40,588 nucleotides of DNA from Deltaproteobacteria bacterium. Its GTDB lineage: Bacteria > Desulfobacterota > Desulfobacteria > Desulfobacterales > ETH-SRB1. Positions within the stretch are counted from its first letter, which is position 1. Every line of letters begins with the position of its first letter. The notes beneath the pieces were generated by a model. It ran no database searches. It was not told the origin of the DNA and saw only the letters and a program-made list of their open reading frames with translations. This document shows, piece by piece, positions 8,484 through 16,162 of this stretch. The stretch is taken from assembly GCA_030272815.1 (NCBI GenBank), contig JAJSZT010000028.1, positions 1 to 40,588 of the forward strand, given 5' to 3'. Made by a program: the position numbers and the translations under genes.

Positions 8484-8728
8484 GAATTTTGCTGGATACA
8501 TCGGTGTTGATAGCTGGGATAGTGGAAGCACATCCTGTGCATAAGCGCGCTCTGCCCTGGTTGCAACACATAAAAAGCGGAGCAGACAGAGGAACATGTG
8601 GCGCCACCTATGACGCTTTAATCCTGTTTGTTGCTCTGAAAGCAGAGGTTGATCGTGTACTGACACTCAACGAGAAAGATTTTCGAAGGCTTTACCCGTC
8701 TTTTGCAGGTAATATTCTTAGCCCCTGA
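8447..8728 (+). pseudogene. PIN-domain toxin remnant with internal deletion
   Basis: The frame encodes about 85-93 residues, while VapC-type PIN toxins have about 130-140. The N-terminal strand ILLDTSVLIAGIVEAHPVH carries the first catalytic aspartate. The C-terminal GATYDALILFVALKAEVDRV and LTLNEKDFRRLYP correspond to the last third of the domain. The middle portion with the conserved glutamate helix is missing, with the join near residues 45-55. No good start codon is visible: ATA occupies the place just after the antitoxin stop where ATG or GTG would be expected. The product is unlikely to be an active nuclease. Confidence 0.7.
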
Positions 8729-8781
8729 AATATTATCGAAGTGGAACTAATAAAGGGCCGCCATTCATAAGGAGTCTCCAA

Positions 8782-10095
8782 TTGAAGATTAGCATTTTCG
8801 GTCTCGGCTATGTTGGGACGGTATCGGCAGGATGTTTCGCCAAAGATGGTCACAAAGTCATTGGTGTGGATCCGGTCCAAGCCAAAGTGGATCTGATCAA
8901 CCAGGGGCGCACCCCGATTATTGAAAAGGATATCGGAGAGATCATTGAGGAGGTGGTTCAGGCTGGACGCTTGTGTGCTACGAGCAATGCGACTGAAGCG
9001 GTAAACGAAACCGAAATTTCTTTTGTGTGCGTGGGCACTCCAAGTCAGTTGAACGGCAGCCTGGACCTGAAATATGTGCGACGTGTTTGTGAAAAGATTG
9101 GATTGGCCATTAAGGACAAAAGAGTTCGCCATGTGGTTGTAATTCGGAGCACCATACTGCCTGGGACCATGCGAACAGTGGTTATGCCCACATTGGAAAA
9201 GTGTTCAGGCAAGAAAGTCGGAAAAGATTTTGGGGTTTGCAACAATCCTGAATTTCTGCGTGAAGGAACCGCGGTCTATGATTTCCACCATCCACCCAAG
9301 ACAGTTATTGGAGAAACAGACAAGTTGAGCGGTGATCTTTTGGCATCTCTGTATGAAAAAATGGACGCGGTGACAGTCCATACTGATCTGGAGACAGCCG
9401 AGATGATCAAATACGTTGATAACGCCTGGCATGCCCTTAAGATCGGTTTTGCAAATGAGATGGGAAACATCTGCAAGACCCTCGGAATTGATGGACACCG
9501 GGTAATGGACATCTTTTGTCAAGACACCAAGCTGAATATTTCTAGTTCTTACCTGAAACCCGGTTTTGCCTTTGGCGGATCTTGCCTGCCTAAGGATCTC
9601 CGCGCCTTAACCTATAAGGCTCGGAGGATGGATCTTGATCTCCCGATCTTGAACGCTATCCTTCCAAGTAATCGACGCCAGATAGAACGCGGCATCCAGA
9701 TGGTCATGGAAAAAGGCAACAAAAAGGTGGGGGTTCTGGGATTCAGTTTCAAGGCGGGTACAGACGACTTGAGAGAAAGTCCTATTGTAGAGGTAATCGA
9801 GCGTCTGATTGGCAAAGGTTACGATCTTCGACTTTACGACCGAAATGTGAATCTTGCAAGTTTGGTGGGCGCCAACAGGGATTACATACTCAATCACATT
9901 CCCCACATATCCAAGCTGATGGTAGAAAGCCTTGACGAAGTGCTATCATATGCTGATACCCTTGTGATAGGCAATGGCGATCCCGAGTTCCGGACGATTC
10001 TTGATCAAGTCAATCCAGAACAGGTTGTCGTGGATATAGTTCGTATCACTGAGACCCAAAGCAGCGATAGAAAGTATGACGGTATCTGCTGGTGA
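8782..10095 (+). CDS. algD: GDP-mannose 6-dehydrogenase
   Basis: A 437-residue NAD-dependent nucleotide-sugar dehydrogenase that oxidises GDP-mannose to GDP-mannuronate in the cytoplasm in two steps. It follows the Pseudomonas AlgD pattern along its whole length: Rossmann start ISIFGLGYVGTVSAGC, IRSTILPGT, NNPEFLREGTA, the active-site GFAFGGSCLPKD with Cys268 at the same number as in AlgD, FKAGTDDLRESP, and the terminal GICW. That distinguishes it from UDP-glucose dehydrogenases. Translation starts at a TTG six bases after an AAGGAGTC ribosome binding site. The next gene overlaps its stop by four bases. It implies a mannuronate-type residue in the polymer. No alginate synthase genes are in the window. 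Confidence 0.92.
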   Translation: MKISIFGLGYVGTVSAGCFAKDGHKVIGVDPVQAKVDLINQGRTPIIEKDIGEIIEEVVQAGRLCATSNATEAVNETEISFVCVGTPSQLNGSLDLKYVRRVCEKIGLAIKDKRVRHVVVIRSTILPGTMRTVVMPTLEKCSGKKVGKDFGVCNNPEFLREGTAVYDFHHPPKTVIGETDKLSGDLLASLYEKMDAVTVHTDLETAEMIKYVDNAWHALKIGFANEMGNICKTLGIDGHRVMDIFCQDTKLNISSSYLKPGFAFGGSCLPKDLRALTYKARRMDLDLPILNAILPSNRRQIERGIQMVMEKGNKKVGVLGFSFKAGTDDLRESPIVEVIERLIGKGYDLRLYDRNVNLASLVGANRDYILNHIPHISKLMVESLDEVLSYADTLVIGNGDPEFRTILDQVNPEQVVVDIVRITETQSSDRKYDGICW

Positions 10096-11270
10096 AAGAT
10101 AAAATTTTTAAATCAATACTCAAACTTGATCACTGGTTGGAAAAAAATAATTATAAAGCTTATGATCCGTTTGATGGTTTAGACTCCAAACTCCTGAGAC
10201 CTCTTACTCTCAATAACAAATTCCTCCGAATAGCTCTTCAGCAGGGAATACGGAGATTTCCAATAAACCTGCGACCGTTTGTTGGTATAGAAAAAAACCA
10301 CTCTTCCAAAGGAATGGGCTTTATTGCCAGGGCCTACATACGGCTTAATAAGGCATCCGGAAAAGAAGAATATGCCCAAAAAGCAAAGTTTTGCCTCGAC
10401 TGGCTGATCGATAACCAAAGCCAGGGCTATTCCGGTGCATGCTGGGGTAACCATTTTGACTACCAGTCAAGGGTTTTTTATCTTCCCAAAGGAGTGCCTA
10501 CAATCGTTTGGGTTTCACTTATTGGGTACGCTTTCTTGGATGCCTATGAGCATTTTAACGATACAAAATATTTAAAGATTGCAGAAAGTGCCTGTGAACA
10601 TATTAGCAAGGACTTGGCCAGGTATCAGGATGGAGAAGATATTTGCATCAGTTATATTCCAATAGATAACAAGCAGGTACATAATGCAAACACATTAGGG
10701 GCGAGTTTCCTGGCCAGGATCTATAAGCATAACGGCAATGAAAAATATTACGAGTTAGCTGAAAAAGCCATTAATTACACAGTGAAGTGCCAGAGAGAAA
10801 ACCATTCCTGGTATTATGGGGAGGCATCAAACCTGCATTGGGTGGATAATTTTCATACTGCTTATGTGCTTGACTCTATCAAATACTATATCACAGCAAC
10901 TGGTGATGGGCGGCATCAGGAAAAGATGGAAAAAGGATTTGGTTATTGGAAAGACTCATTTTTCCTTGATGACGGTACACCGAAGTATTACGACTTCAAG
11001 ACCTTTCCATTGGATATTCAATGCGCTTCACAGGCAATTGATACCTTGGTGTTTTTTTCGGACTATGACCCGGCCGCTTTAGAACTGGCAAAAAAGGTCG
11101 CGAATTGGACAATCGATAATATGCAGGATGGTTCAGGGTATTATTATTTCAGAAAATACAATAAGTGGCTTGTAAACAAGACTCCCACGTTACATTGGGG
11201 GCAGGCCACAATGTTCTGCGCCTTAAGTGGGTTATATCAGAGGCTGACAGGTTTCCAGGATAACGTGTGA
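10092..11270 (+). CDS. Predicted alpha/alpha-barrel protein, possible polysaccharide-modifying enzyme
   Basis: A 392-residue soluble protein without a signal peptide, translationally coupled to algD by a four-base overlap. It has repeated helical-hairpin units such as GFIARAYIRLNKASGKEEY, LIGYAFLDAYEHFNDTKYL, GASFLARIYKHNGNEKYYE and FHTAYVLDSIKYYITATGD, the pattern of (alpha/alpha)6-barrel enzymes: unsaturated glucuronyl hydrolases, glucuronyl C5-epimerases and related lyases. Conserved-looking aromatic and acidic clusters (WYYGEASNLHWVDNF and HWGQAT) could line a sugar cleft. Coupling to algD makes action on a uronic acid or its polymer attractive, but this is inference. Proteins of this kind are often left as hypothetical or carry doubtful names. 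Confidence 0.6.
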   Translation: MKDKIFKSILKLDHWLEKNNYKAYDPFDGLDSKLLRPLTLNNKFLRIALQQGIRRFPINLRPFVGIEKNHSSKGMGFIARAYIRLNKASGKEEYAQKAKFCLDWLIDNQSQGYSGACWGNHFDYQSRVFYLPKGVPTIVWVSLIGYAFLDAYEHFNDTKYLKIAESACEHISKDLARYQDGEDICISYIPIDNKQVHNANTLGASFLARIYKHNGNEKYYELAEKAINYTVKCQRENHSWYYGEASNLHWVDNFHTAYVLDSIKYYITATGDGRHQEKMEKGFGYWKDSFFLDDGTPKYYDFKTFPLDIQCASQAIDTLVFFSDYDPAALELAKKVANWTIDNMQDGSGYYYFRKYNKWLVNKTPTLHWGQATMFCALSGLYQRLTGFQDNV

Positions 11271-12469
11271 AAAAAAAAAGGATATTGATAATAGTTGAAA
11301 ACCTTCCAGTGCCTTTTGATACGAGGGTATGGAAGGAGGCATGTGCACTGACGGAAAATGGTTGCGAAGTATTTGTCATATGTCCAAAAGGTAAAGGGTA
11401 TGAAGAGAAATATGAATGTATTAAAGGAGTTCATGTTTATCGCCATCCTATGCCCAAAGAAGGTAATGGTGCAATAGGTTACCTTGTTGAATATTCTTCG
11501 GCATTATTCTGGGAGTTTATCCTTTCCTGGAAAATTTTTTTCAAACACCGATTTAACATAATCCAGGGCTGCAATCCCCCTGACAATATTTTTATTATCG
11601 CTCTCTTCTTTAAACTATTCAGGGTCAAATATATTTTTGACCACCATGATGTAAACCCTGAACTCTACTATGCCAAATTCGGCAGAAAGGATTTACTGTA
11701 CAGAATTCAGGTGTGGCTGGAAAAAATGACCTTTAAGTTGAGCGATGTCGTCATGTCTACCAATAACACATACCGGGATATTGCTATTACCAGAGGGGCG
11801 GTGCCGGATTCGCATGTATTTACCGTAAGGAACGGGCCGGACATTGATACTTTTAAACCGGTAAAAGCAATTCCTGAACTCAAGTATGGAAAAAAATATC
11901 TTGTTGGTTATGTAGGCACTATGAGTGTCCAGGAAGGCTTGGATATCCTGCTTGAGGCAGCTTTATATATTAAAAAAAAGGGCAGGAATGATGTCCATTT
12001 TACCTGCATTGGCGGAGGGCCAGGATTAGAAGAACTCAAGGCAATGAAGCGCAGAATGGCTCTTGACGATATGTTTAATTTCACTGGAAGAATTCCCGAC
12101 CAGGAGTTGCTTGAAATTCTTTCCACGGCAGATGTGTGCGTCAATCCGGATAGACCCAATAAAATGAATGATATGTCCACTATGATAAAAATCATGGAAT
12201 ATATGGCGATAGGTAAGCCGATCGTCCAATTCGATTTGAGAGAGGGACGATTTTCAGCACAGAAGGCCTCTTTGTATGCTGTTAACAATAGCATAGAAGA
12301 TTTTGCAGAAAAAATCCTTTGGTTGCTTGATTACCCAAAGGAGAGGCAGGAGATGGGAGAGTTTGGACGTAAGAGAGTTGAGGAGAAGTTAGCATGGAAA
12401 TATTCAATCCCAAATCTGCTGGCTGCGTATGATCGAGCTTTTGATTTGCGAATAGCGGGTGGAGGCTGA
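11267..12469 (+). CDS. GT4-family glycosyltransferase
   Basis: A 400-residue retaining GT-B transferase. The N-terminal domain starts RILIIVENLPVPFDTRVWKEA and contains IIQGCNPPDNIF and FDHHDVNPELYY, characteristic of EPS-locus GT4 enzymes. The C-terminal donor domain begins near KYLVGYVGTMSVQEGLD, continues with FTGRIPDQELLEILSTADVC, and ends with MIKIMEYMAIGKPIVQFDLREG, which covers the E-x7-E region. Translation begins at GTG 11267, overlapping the previous stop. It is the last gene before the accessory island, so transcription from the first half of the locus may be cut off here. Donor unknown. Confidence 0.9.
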   Translation: MKKKRILIIVENLPVPFDTRVWKEACALTENGCEVFVICPKGKGYEEKYECIKGVHVYRHPMPKEGNGAIGYLVEYSSALFWEFILSWKIFFKHRFNIIQGCNPPDNIFIIALFFKLFRVKYIFDHHDVNPELYYAKFGRKDLLYRIQVWLEKMTFKLSDVVMSTNNTYRDIAITRGAVPDSHVFTVRNGPDIDTFKPVKAIPELKYGKKYLVGYVGTMSVQEGLDILLEAALYIKKKGRNDVHFTCIGGGPGLEELKAMKRRMALDDMFNFTGRIPDQELLEILSTADVCVNPDRPNKMNDMSTMIKIMEYMAIGKPIVQFDLREGRFSAQKASLYAVNNSIEDFAEKILWLLDYPKERQEMGEFGRKRVEEKLAWKYSIPNLLAAYDRAFDLRIAGGG

Positions 12470-12527
12470 TCATATCGGAATTGGGCAGTTGGTTTGGCGA
12501 CGGACGGACAGTGACATTTTGGATTAG

Positions 12528-12547
12528 CCACAGACGCACACAGACAA
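12528..12547 (+). repeat. CCACAGAC-type intergenic repeat
   Basis: A copy of the CCACAGACGCACACAGAC family lies just after the GT4 gene, in the 316-bp non-coding stretch 12470-12785 at the left edge of the island. The same stretch also holds an AGATCCGCAGATTGCGCAGA-like repeat near 12690-12722, but no gene. Confidence 0.55.
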
Positions 12548-12550
12548 TTC

Positions 12551-12577
12551 TTTGTTCGCTCAAGTCGAGCGAACAAA
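12551..12577 (+). terminator. Candidate hairpin terminator after the GT4 gene
   Basis: A perfect 11-bp stem (TTTGTTCGCTC paired with GAGCGAACAAA) encloses a 5-base loop. The following run (ACATTT) is only weakly T-rich, so termination may be partial. It lies about 80 bp after the last gene of the first polysaccharide block. Confidence 0.45.
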
Positions 12578-12610
12578 ACATTTCATCGCTTAGCAATAAT
12601 AAATTAGCAA

Positions 12611-12640
12611 AAACAGGAGATAGATAAGTGAAAGTTCCAT
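12611..12640 (+). repeat. Left copy of the 30-bp island-flanking repeat
   Basis: Thirty bases, 29 of them identical to 19145-19174. The right copy is the ribosome binding site, GTG start and first codons of the aminotransferase gene. The left copy keeps GTG and three codons and then hits a stop (TAG). It looks like a duplicated gene start left at the far edge of the 6.5-kb island. Confidence 0.75.
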
Positions 12641-12914
12641 AGATAGAATACAGAATTCAGGAGGCTGAAGGGAGTGAGGAGTAAGGAATTTAGATCCGCA
12701 GATTGCGCAGATTACACAGATAAAGAACTTAAAAATGTCATCGTTTAGAGATAGAAAGAGAACTTTGAAATCTGCAAAGATAACCTTAAGCCAAAAACCT
12801 TCTGAGTTCTTTATAAAAGTTTTCGCGTGAACCTATAAAGATAACTAAAACTTCTTTTTTATCTTTTGCCATATCATATACTGCCCGATATTGGATAGCA
12901 GCATGAAAAATTTT

Positions 12915-13247
12915 AGTATCGTTCAAAAGTGTTTACATGCGGATTTTTTATGATTTCTTCATTGCTCAAATACAACTGTTGTTAATGTCTACGGAACAGC
13001 AGAAAAGTTTCCTGTGCGAGAATGGGCCCCCCAAGAAGCTCGTCGGAGCACAGGGGACTTTTCTGCGGTAAATCAGCAAGATATAGCTTTTTAATTGCCG
13101 TATCTACATAACAAATAGGCGTTTTATTTGATTGGATTACAGATTATTACATATATGACTGAAGTCAAATAGAAGTCCCCCAAAAGAGACCGTAACTGAA
13201 CCGTTAAGAGTGAATATTCTTAAATGTAAACACTTTTGAACGATACC
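12915..13247. mobile_element. 333-bp MITE-like element with 24-bp terminal inverted repeats
   Basis: The ends are 24-bp inverted repeats differing at one terminal base (AGTATCGTTCAAAAGTGTTT at the left, matched by AAACACTTTTGAACGATACC at the right). They are flanked by an 8-bp target duplication, AAAATTTT, at 12907-12914 and 13248-13255. There is no transposase frame inside. The tip sequence and 8-bp duplication resemble IS256-type transposons, so a non-autonomous derivative is plausible (inference). A strong internal hairpin spans 12999-13066. Confidence 0.85.
12999..13066. other. Internal hairpin of the MITE-like element
   Basis: Arms at 12999-13017 and 13048-13066 pair over 19 positions, 17 Watson-Crick and two G-U in the + strand RNA (GCAGAAAAGTTTCCTGTGC with GCACAGGGGACTTTTCTGC). 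The 30-base loop includes GGGCCCCCC. It could be a structured RNA or a nested palindrome. Confidence 0.6.
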
Positions 13248-13413
13248 AAAATTTTTATATAACGGAGCCCAGGGCTAAATCCTTGAAGAAGGCTTCCTTT
13301 TTCGGATGGATCCTCTTCAAGTTCCAATAGTTCGGTTCTGATTTTGTGTCTAATATGGGCATCAAATCTCTTATATTGCTTCTTTGCACGTGGGCTTAAG
13401 TAGACATCATATT

Positions 13414-13605
13414 TCATGTTAAATCTCTTAACTGAACACTTTCACCCTGCTGATGGCTTTTCCACGCTTCTTTCCGCATTTCATCTAACACTTTGGCATA
13501 ATCTTTATTGAGGGAGAAAAATAGATGTTCCTTTTCATCTTCACTTAGCTTGGAAGCAGCCTCGATTATCTTTTCATATGTGAGTTCTATGGCAATTTCC
13601 GGCAT
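13414..13605 (-). CDS. Antitoxin of the disrupted RelE pair
   Basis: A 63-residue, charged, mostly helical protein starting MPEIAIELTYEKIIEAASKL and ending SVQLRDLT. Size, position directly upstream of the relE-like frame, and the ATGA overlap identify it as the cognate antitoxin. An AGGAGG ribosome binding site lies at 13611-13620, about 8 bases before the ATG at 13605, which is why the longer upstream frame is rejected. With its toxin split, it is now probably an orphan. The DNA-binding class cannot be named from sequence alone. Confidence 0.75.
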   Translation of the reverse strand: MPEIAIELTYEKIIEAASKLSEDEKEHLFFSLNKDYAKVLDEMRKEAWKSHQQGESVQLRDLT

Positions 13606-13639
13606 GATTTGGTACCTCCTAATTTGTCCATTTAAAATA

Positions 13640-13668
13640 TTTTTATCACGATTCAGGTACGTAATCAA
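13640..13668 (-). promoter_or_regulatory. Candidate sigma70 promoter of the antitoxin gene
   Basis: On the minus strand TTGATT (13663-13668) and TAAAAA (13640-13645) are separated by 17 bases, about 35 bases ahead of the antitoxin start. The -10 hexamer is only a fair match. Confidence 0.4.
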
Positions 13669-13794
13669 TAGAAACATTACAGTGGACAGTGAGCAGTGAA
13701 GGAAGGGAAGCTCAAGGCCCCGGTTAAATAAAGAAGCAGATTTAACGGGGCAGACAGACGGACACAGACAAAGAAGTGAAAAAGAAAAATATTT

Positions 13795-13918
13795 GACACG
13801 GATTTCACGGATTAACATGGTGTTTTTTAGTGCCGAAAGAATCAAGGCATCTTGATTCATCAGGCATTCCATCCCGCTGGAGCGGGAGGAAGAATATCAT
13901 CTGTGTGTGTCTGTGGCA
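13795..13918. repeat. Composite GACACGGATT repeat, copy 1
   Basis: It begins GACACGGATTTCACGGATTA (26-bp module to 13820), then has TTTTTTAGTGCCGAAAGAAT, then a CCATCCCGCTGGAGCGGGA hairpin module (about 13868-13887). It ends in an inverted CTGTGTGTGTCTGTGGC segment. It lies in the 978-bp non-coding stretch 13606-14583, which holds two of these elements, a duplicated 137-bp segment and no convincing gene. Confidence 0.65.
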
Positions 13919-13935
13919 AAATGGCCTATTTCCCA

Positions 13936-14072
13936 GTGACTTCGTCAAATTTCACTGGGCAGGAAGGTCGGAAGATTAGAAGGTGAGGAGATGGGAGGTA
14001 CTGAATGGTGAAAGCGAAAGGAAAGAACTGAAAAAGAAAAATATTTGACACGGATTTCACGGATTAACACGG
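13936..14072. repeat. 137-bp duplicated segment, left copy
   Basis: The segment from GTGACTTCGTCAAATTTCAC through the first module of composite repeat copy 2 is nearly identical to 16163-16305, apart from a few substitutions and a small insertion. It begins at a CCCAGTGA/TCACTGGG inverted repeat (13932-13959). Confidence 0.7.
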
Positions 14073-14252
14073 TGTTTTTTAGTGCCGAAAGAATCAAGGC
14101 ACCTTGATTCCTCCGGCATTCCATCCCGCTGAAGCGGGAGTAAGGATACGTTACAAGGGAAGTTCTTAATTTCAAAAAGATCTGAGCATTCTGACCGAAG
14201 GGCTTGGGTGTTGGGCCGTGTAAATCCTGTGTTGCCGAAGGCGACCCGTGTC
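14047..14252. repeat. Composite GACACGGATT repeat, copy 2 (longest)
   Basis: The 206-bp copy starts with GACACGGATTTCACGGATTA. It contains the TTTTTTAGTGCCGAAAGAAT and CCATCCCGCTGAAGCGGGA modules, then CGAAGGGCTTGGGTGTTGGG. It ends with GTAAATCCTGTGTTGCC and GGCGACCCGTGTC. The reverse complement of the end (GACACGGGTCGCC, then ACAGGATTTACACGG) echoes the start, so the element has imperfect inverted ends. Confidence 0.65.
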
Positions 14253-14583
14253 AGAAGAAATCTAAGGCGGGGTAAACTTAGCTTTGACTTCGTCAATTTC
14301 ACTGGGCAAGGAGGTCGGAAGTCAGAAGGTGAGAAACAAAGAAGACCAGAGTTTTTAGTGTGGTGAAGGAATCGCGGTTTACAGTCATGCTGACTTCAGA
14401 AGAAAGACCCCGATGTTTACTGAGGACTACAGCGAAGCCCTGACGTTTGCAGAATATGATATTCAGTCTAACTGGAGGATTTACAAGCAGCACTTTTTAA
14501 AAGGAGCCTAGTACATTGCTTCGCAAATTAACCAAAGGGATAAACTTGAGCATAGCCAGAATTAAGTTTATTGGGAGTTTGAC

Positions 14584-14880
14584 ATGGAAACAGAGAACAA
14601 TCAATTCTTTGCGAGGAATTCTGAACTCAGCATTGAGTTTAGCAAATATGTTTTAGACCATCCTGAGATGGATGATCTTCTTTCAGAAGAGACCATAGTG
14701 ATTTTCCTGCCGGAATTTGATCTGCAATTAAGAGATTTTAACTTGAAAATCGCCAAAGAGATCAAAAGTGAGGGTGGAAAACTGCTTTACGTTAAGGTAA
14801 AGCAAATGGCGCATAAGGTTTCCTCCAGGTTGATTGGCGTTGAGGTTGGTGGGGAGATCGGGGACTCGCTTAATGCTTGA
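14584..14880 (+). CDS. Small DUF5647-like protein
   Basis: A 98-residue acidic protein with a start ELSIEFSKYVLDHPEMDDLL, a middle VIFLPEFDLQLRDFNLKIAK and a basic KLLYVKVKQMAHKVSSRL. This layout (an aspartate/glutamate-rich helical half, then a strand with VIFLPE, then a valine-rich strand) resembles the DUF5647 family, which is common beside toxin-antitoxin genes. Function is not established. A GGGAG ribosome binding site precedes the ATG. No partner gene is obvious: the following 266 bp (14881-15146) hold only repeat-like sequence, including a CACAAAGGCACAGAG motif. The family name is from memory and should be treated as tentative. Confidence 0.55.
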   Translation: METENNQFFARNSELSIEFSKYVLDHPEMDDLLSEETIVIFLPEFDLQLRDFNLKIAKEIKSEGGKLLYVKVKQMAHKVSSRLIGVEVGGEIGDSLNA

Positions 14881-15146
14881 ACTTTTAAATTACCTATTGA
14901 GAAATACTGACCAATTACCTTCCTCTGGTTCCCTTCGGGGTCAGATAAGGGGTCATCTACGCTTGACTCATGTGGGAATGGGGAAAAGCGTATTGGCGCA
15001 GAGCGGAAAGCGCATGGTGTATGGGATGCTGGGATAAGAGACAATACTGGCATGCTGGAATTCAAAAGATAATCTCTCACAAAGGCACAGAGATCACAGA
15101 GAGGGAGGGAAAAGATAGAGGTCAGAGGTCCTGATGTCTGTTTCGT

Positions 15147-15524
15147 TTACCAAACTGCATATTCATAGTGATCCTGGATTATCTTGTCTTTTGTTATCAA
15201 GGTGTTTCGCTCTATTGCCGATTGCGCAGTAATAATGCGATCAAAAGGATCTCGTGTCCACGACAACTGGGATGCTTTCCGGACTACATCAATAAAAGAT
15301 TTTTGGCATACTTGAAGGTCAATTCGTTGATGAAGATATTTGAATACATGCGCTGAACCGAGTGTAGTGCGCCCAATTTCATGTAAGTAATCCAGCTCTA
15401 ACAAAATAATGGGAGAAATAAGAATTGCGGGCTCATATTCAATCAGTTGCCGCACCCGGCCACTTAGCCCTTCTCCTTTGCGGTGATACAGCCATAGAAC
15501 AACATGGGTATCGAGATAAATCAT
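15147..15524 (-). CDS. vapC: VapC-type PIN-domain toxin
   Basis: A 125-residue PIN-domain ribonuclease toxin of usual length. Catalytic acidic residues are visible in MIYLDTHVVLWL (Asp5), ISPIILLELDYL (Glu) and WTRDPFDRIITAQS (Asp), and LITKDKIIQ follows as in the TADA/VapC subgroup. The ATG at 15524 overlaps the antitoxin stop (ATGA). A GTG 15 bases upstream is in frame but less likely. The protein would cleave RNA when freed from the antitoxin. The gene is intact, on the strand opposite to the polysaccharide operon. Confidence 0.88.
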   Translation of the reverse strand: MIYLDTHVVLWLYHRKGEGLSGRVRQLIEYEPAILISPIILLELDYLHEIGRTTLGSAHVFKYLHQRIDLQVCQKSFIDVVRKASQLSWTRDPFDRIITAQSAIERNTLITKDKIIQDHYEYAVW

Positions 15525-15757
15525 AATTTCGGACTCCACTCAGAAGACCAGTCTATATGAACAAGATCATCGGGATTTCCAACGATAAATTCAGGATGTT
15601 TTTCTAAACAATCCAATTTTCTACGCTTTTCGGCAGGGCTAATCACCAAGCGTTTGCCTTTTCTTTCAATTTCCACTGGAACGCCCGTGCTAAGCACTTT
15701 GTCCAAAAGCTGGAGAATATCTTCTTTAATATTGGTATAAGGCACTTGGTGTGGCAT
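15521..15757 (-). CDS. Phd/YefM-like antitoxin of the PIN toxin
   Basis: A 78-residue antitoxin with the N-terminal pattern PYTNIKEDILQLLDKVLSTG, then VPVEIERKGKRLVISPAEK, typical of the Phd/YefM fold that binds operator DNA. The acidic, aromatic tail (DDLVHIDWSSEWSPKL) would wrap the toxin. It is the first gene of the pair and its stop overlaps the toxin start, so the two are translationally coupled. It begins at ATG 15757 after a GGAG-like site. Confidence 0.82.
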   Translation of the reverse strand: MPHQVPYTNIKEDILQLLDKVLSTGVPVEIERKGKRLVISPAEKRRKLDCLEKHPEFIVGNPDDLVHIDWSSEWSPKL

Positions 15758-15939
15758 GTTAACACTCCATATGACGCTATTTTGGTATGTTGTTTATTTA
15801 TGAACACTAATATCAAATCATACCGGCGTCAATAATTTAATATATGATGCACTTTATCACGAAAAAGCATAAGGGTCAATTCTGCTCTTGGCTCATGTTT
15901 AGGGAATGGGGGGAAAGATAGAGGGTTAGAAGATTGGAA

Positions 15940-16110
15940 ACAATGCTGGGATAAGAGATAATGCTGGGATAAAAGATAATACTGGCATGCTGGAATGCTG
16001 GGATGCTGGAATACTGGAATACTGGAATGCTGGGATAAAAGATAATGCTGGGATGCTGGAATACTGGAATAGAGAACGATGCTGGAATAACAAACAATGC
16101 TGGAATGGTA
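15940..16110. repeat. GCTGGAAT/GCTGGGAT minisatellite
   Basis: Irregular tandem units of about 8-11 bases (ATGCTGGGATAAAAGATA, ATGCTGGAATACTGGAAT and similar) repeat at least a dozen times. A single further unit occurs near 15030-15060. It is the main content of the 644-bp gene-free stretch 15758-16401, which otherwise carries the duplicated 137-bp segment and composite repeat copy 3. Open frames through it encode only low-complexity SIPAFQ-type repeats. Confidence 0.75.
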
Positions 16111-16162
16111 GAGACAGATGTCGGGAAGGGGCAGATGTCACCCCGGTGAAATGCGCTCCGCT

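Larger units (their letters stand above)
12786..13417 (-). pseudogene. relE: RelE/ParE-family toxin gene split by a MITE-like insertion
   Basis: The intact part starts at 13417 (MKYDVYLSPRAKKQYKRF) and runs 56 codons to LRYIKI, then enters the inserted element at 13247 and terminates. The rest of the same gene resumes at 12914 and reads FHAAIQYRAVYDMAKDKKEV through to RRFLA and a stop at 12786-12788. Removing bases 12907-13247 restores one continuous frame of 96 codons, the normal length of RelE-type mRNA interferases. The insert has duplicated AAAATTTT. The start overlaps the stop of its upstream antitoxin gene by four bases. The toxin is almost certainly inactive. Confidence 0.88.

Noticed and set aside
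13606-13872. Upstream extension of the relE antitoxin frame
   Set aside because: The extension passes through repeat sequence. A clear AGGAGG ribosome binding site selects the ATG at 13605.
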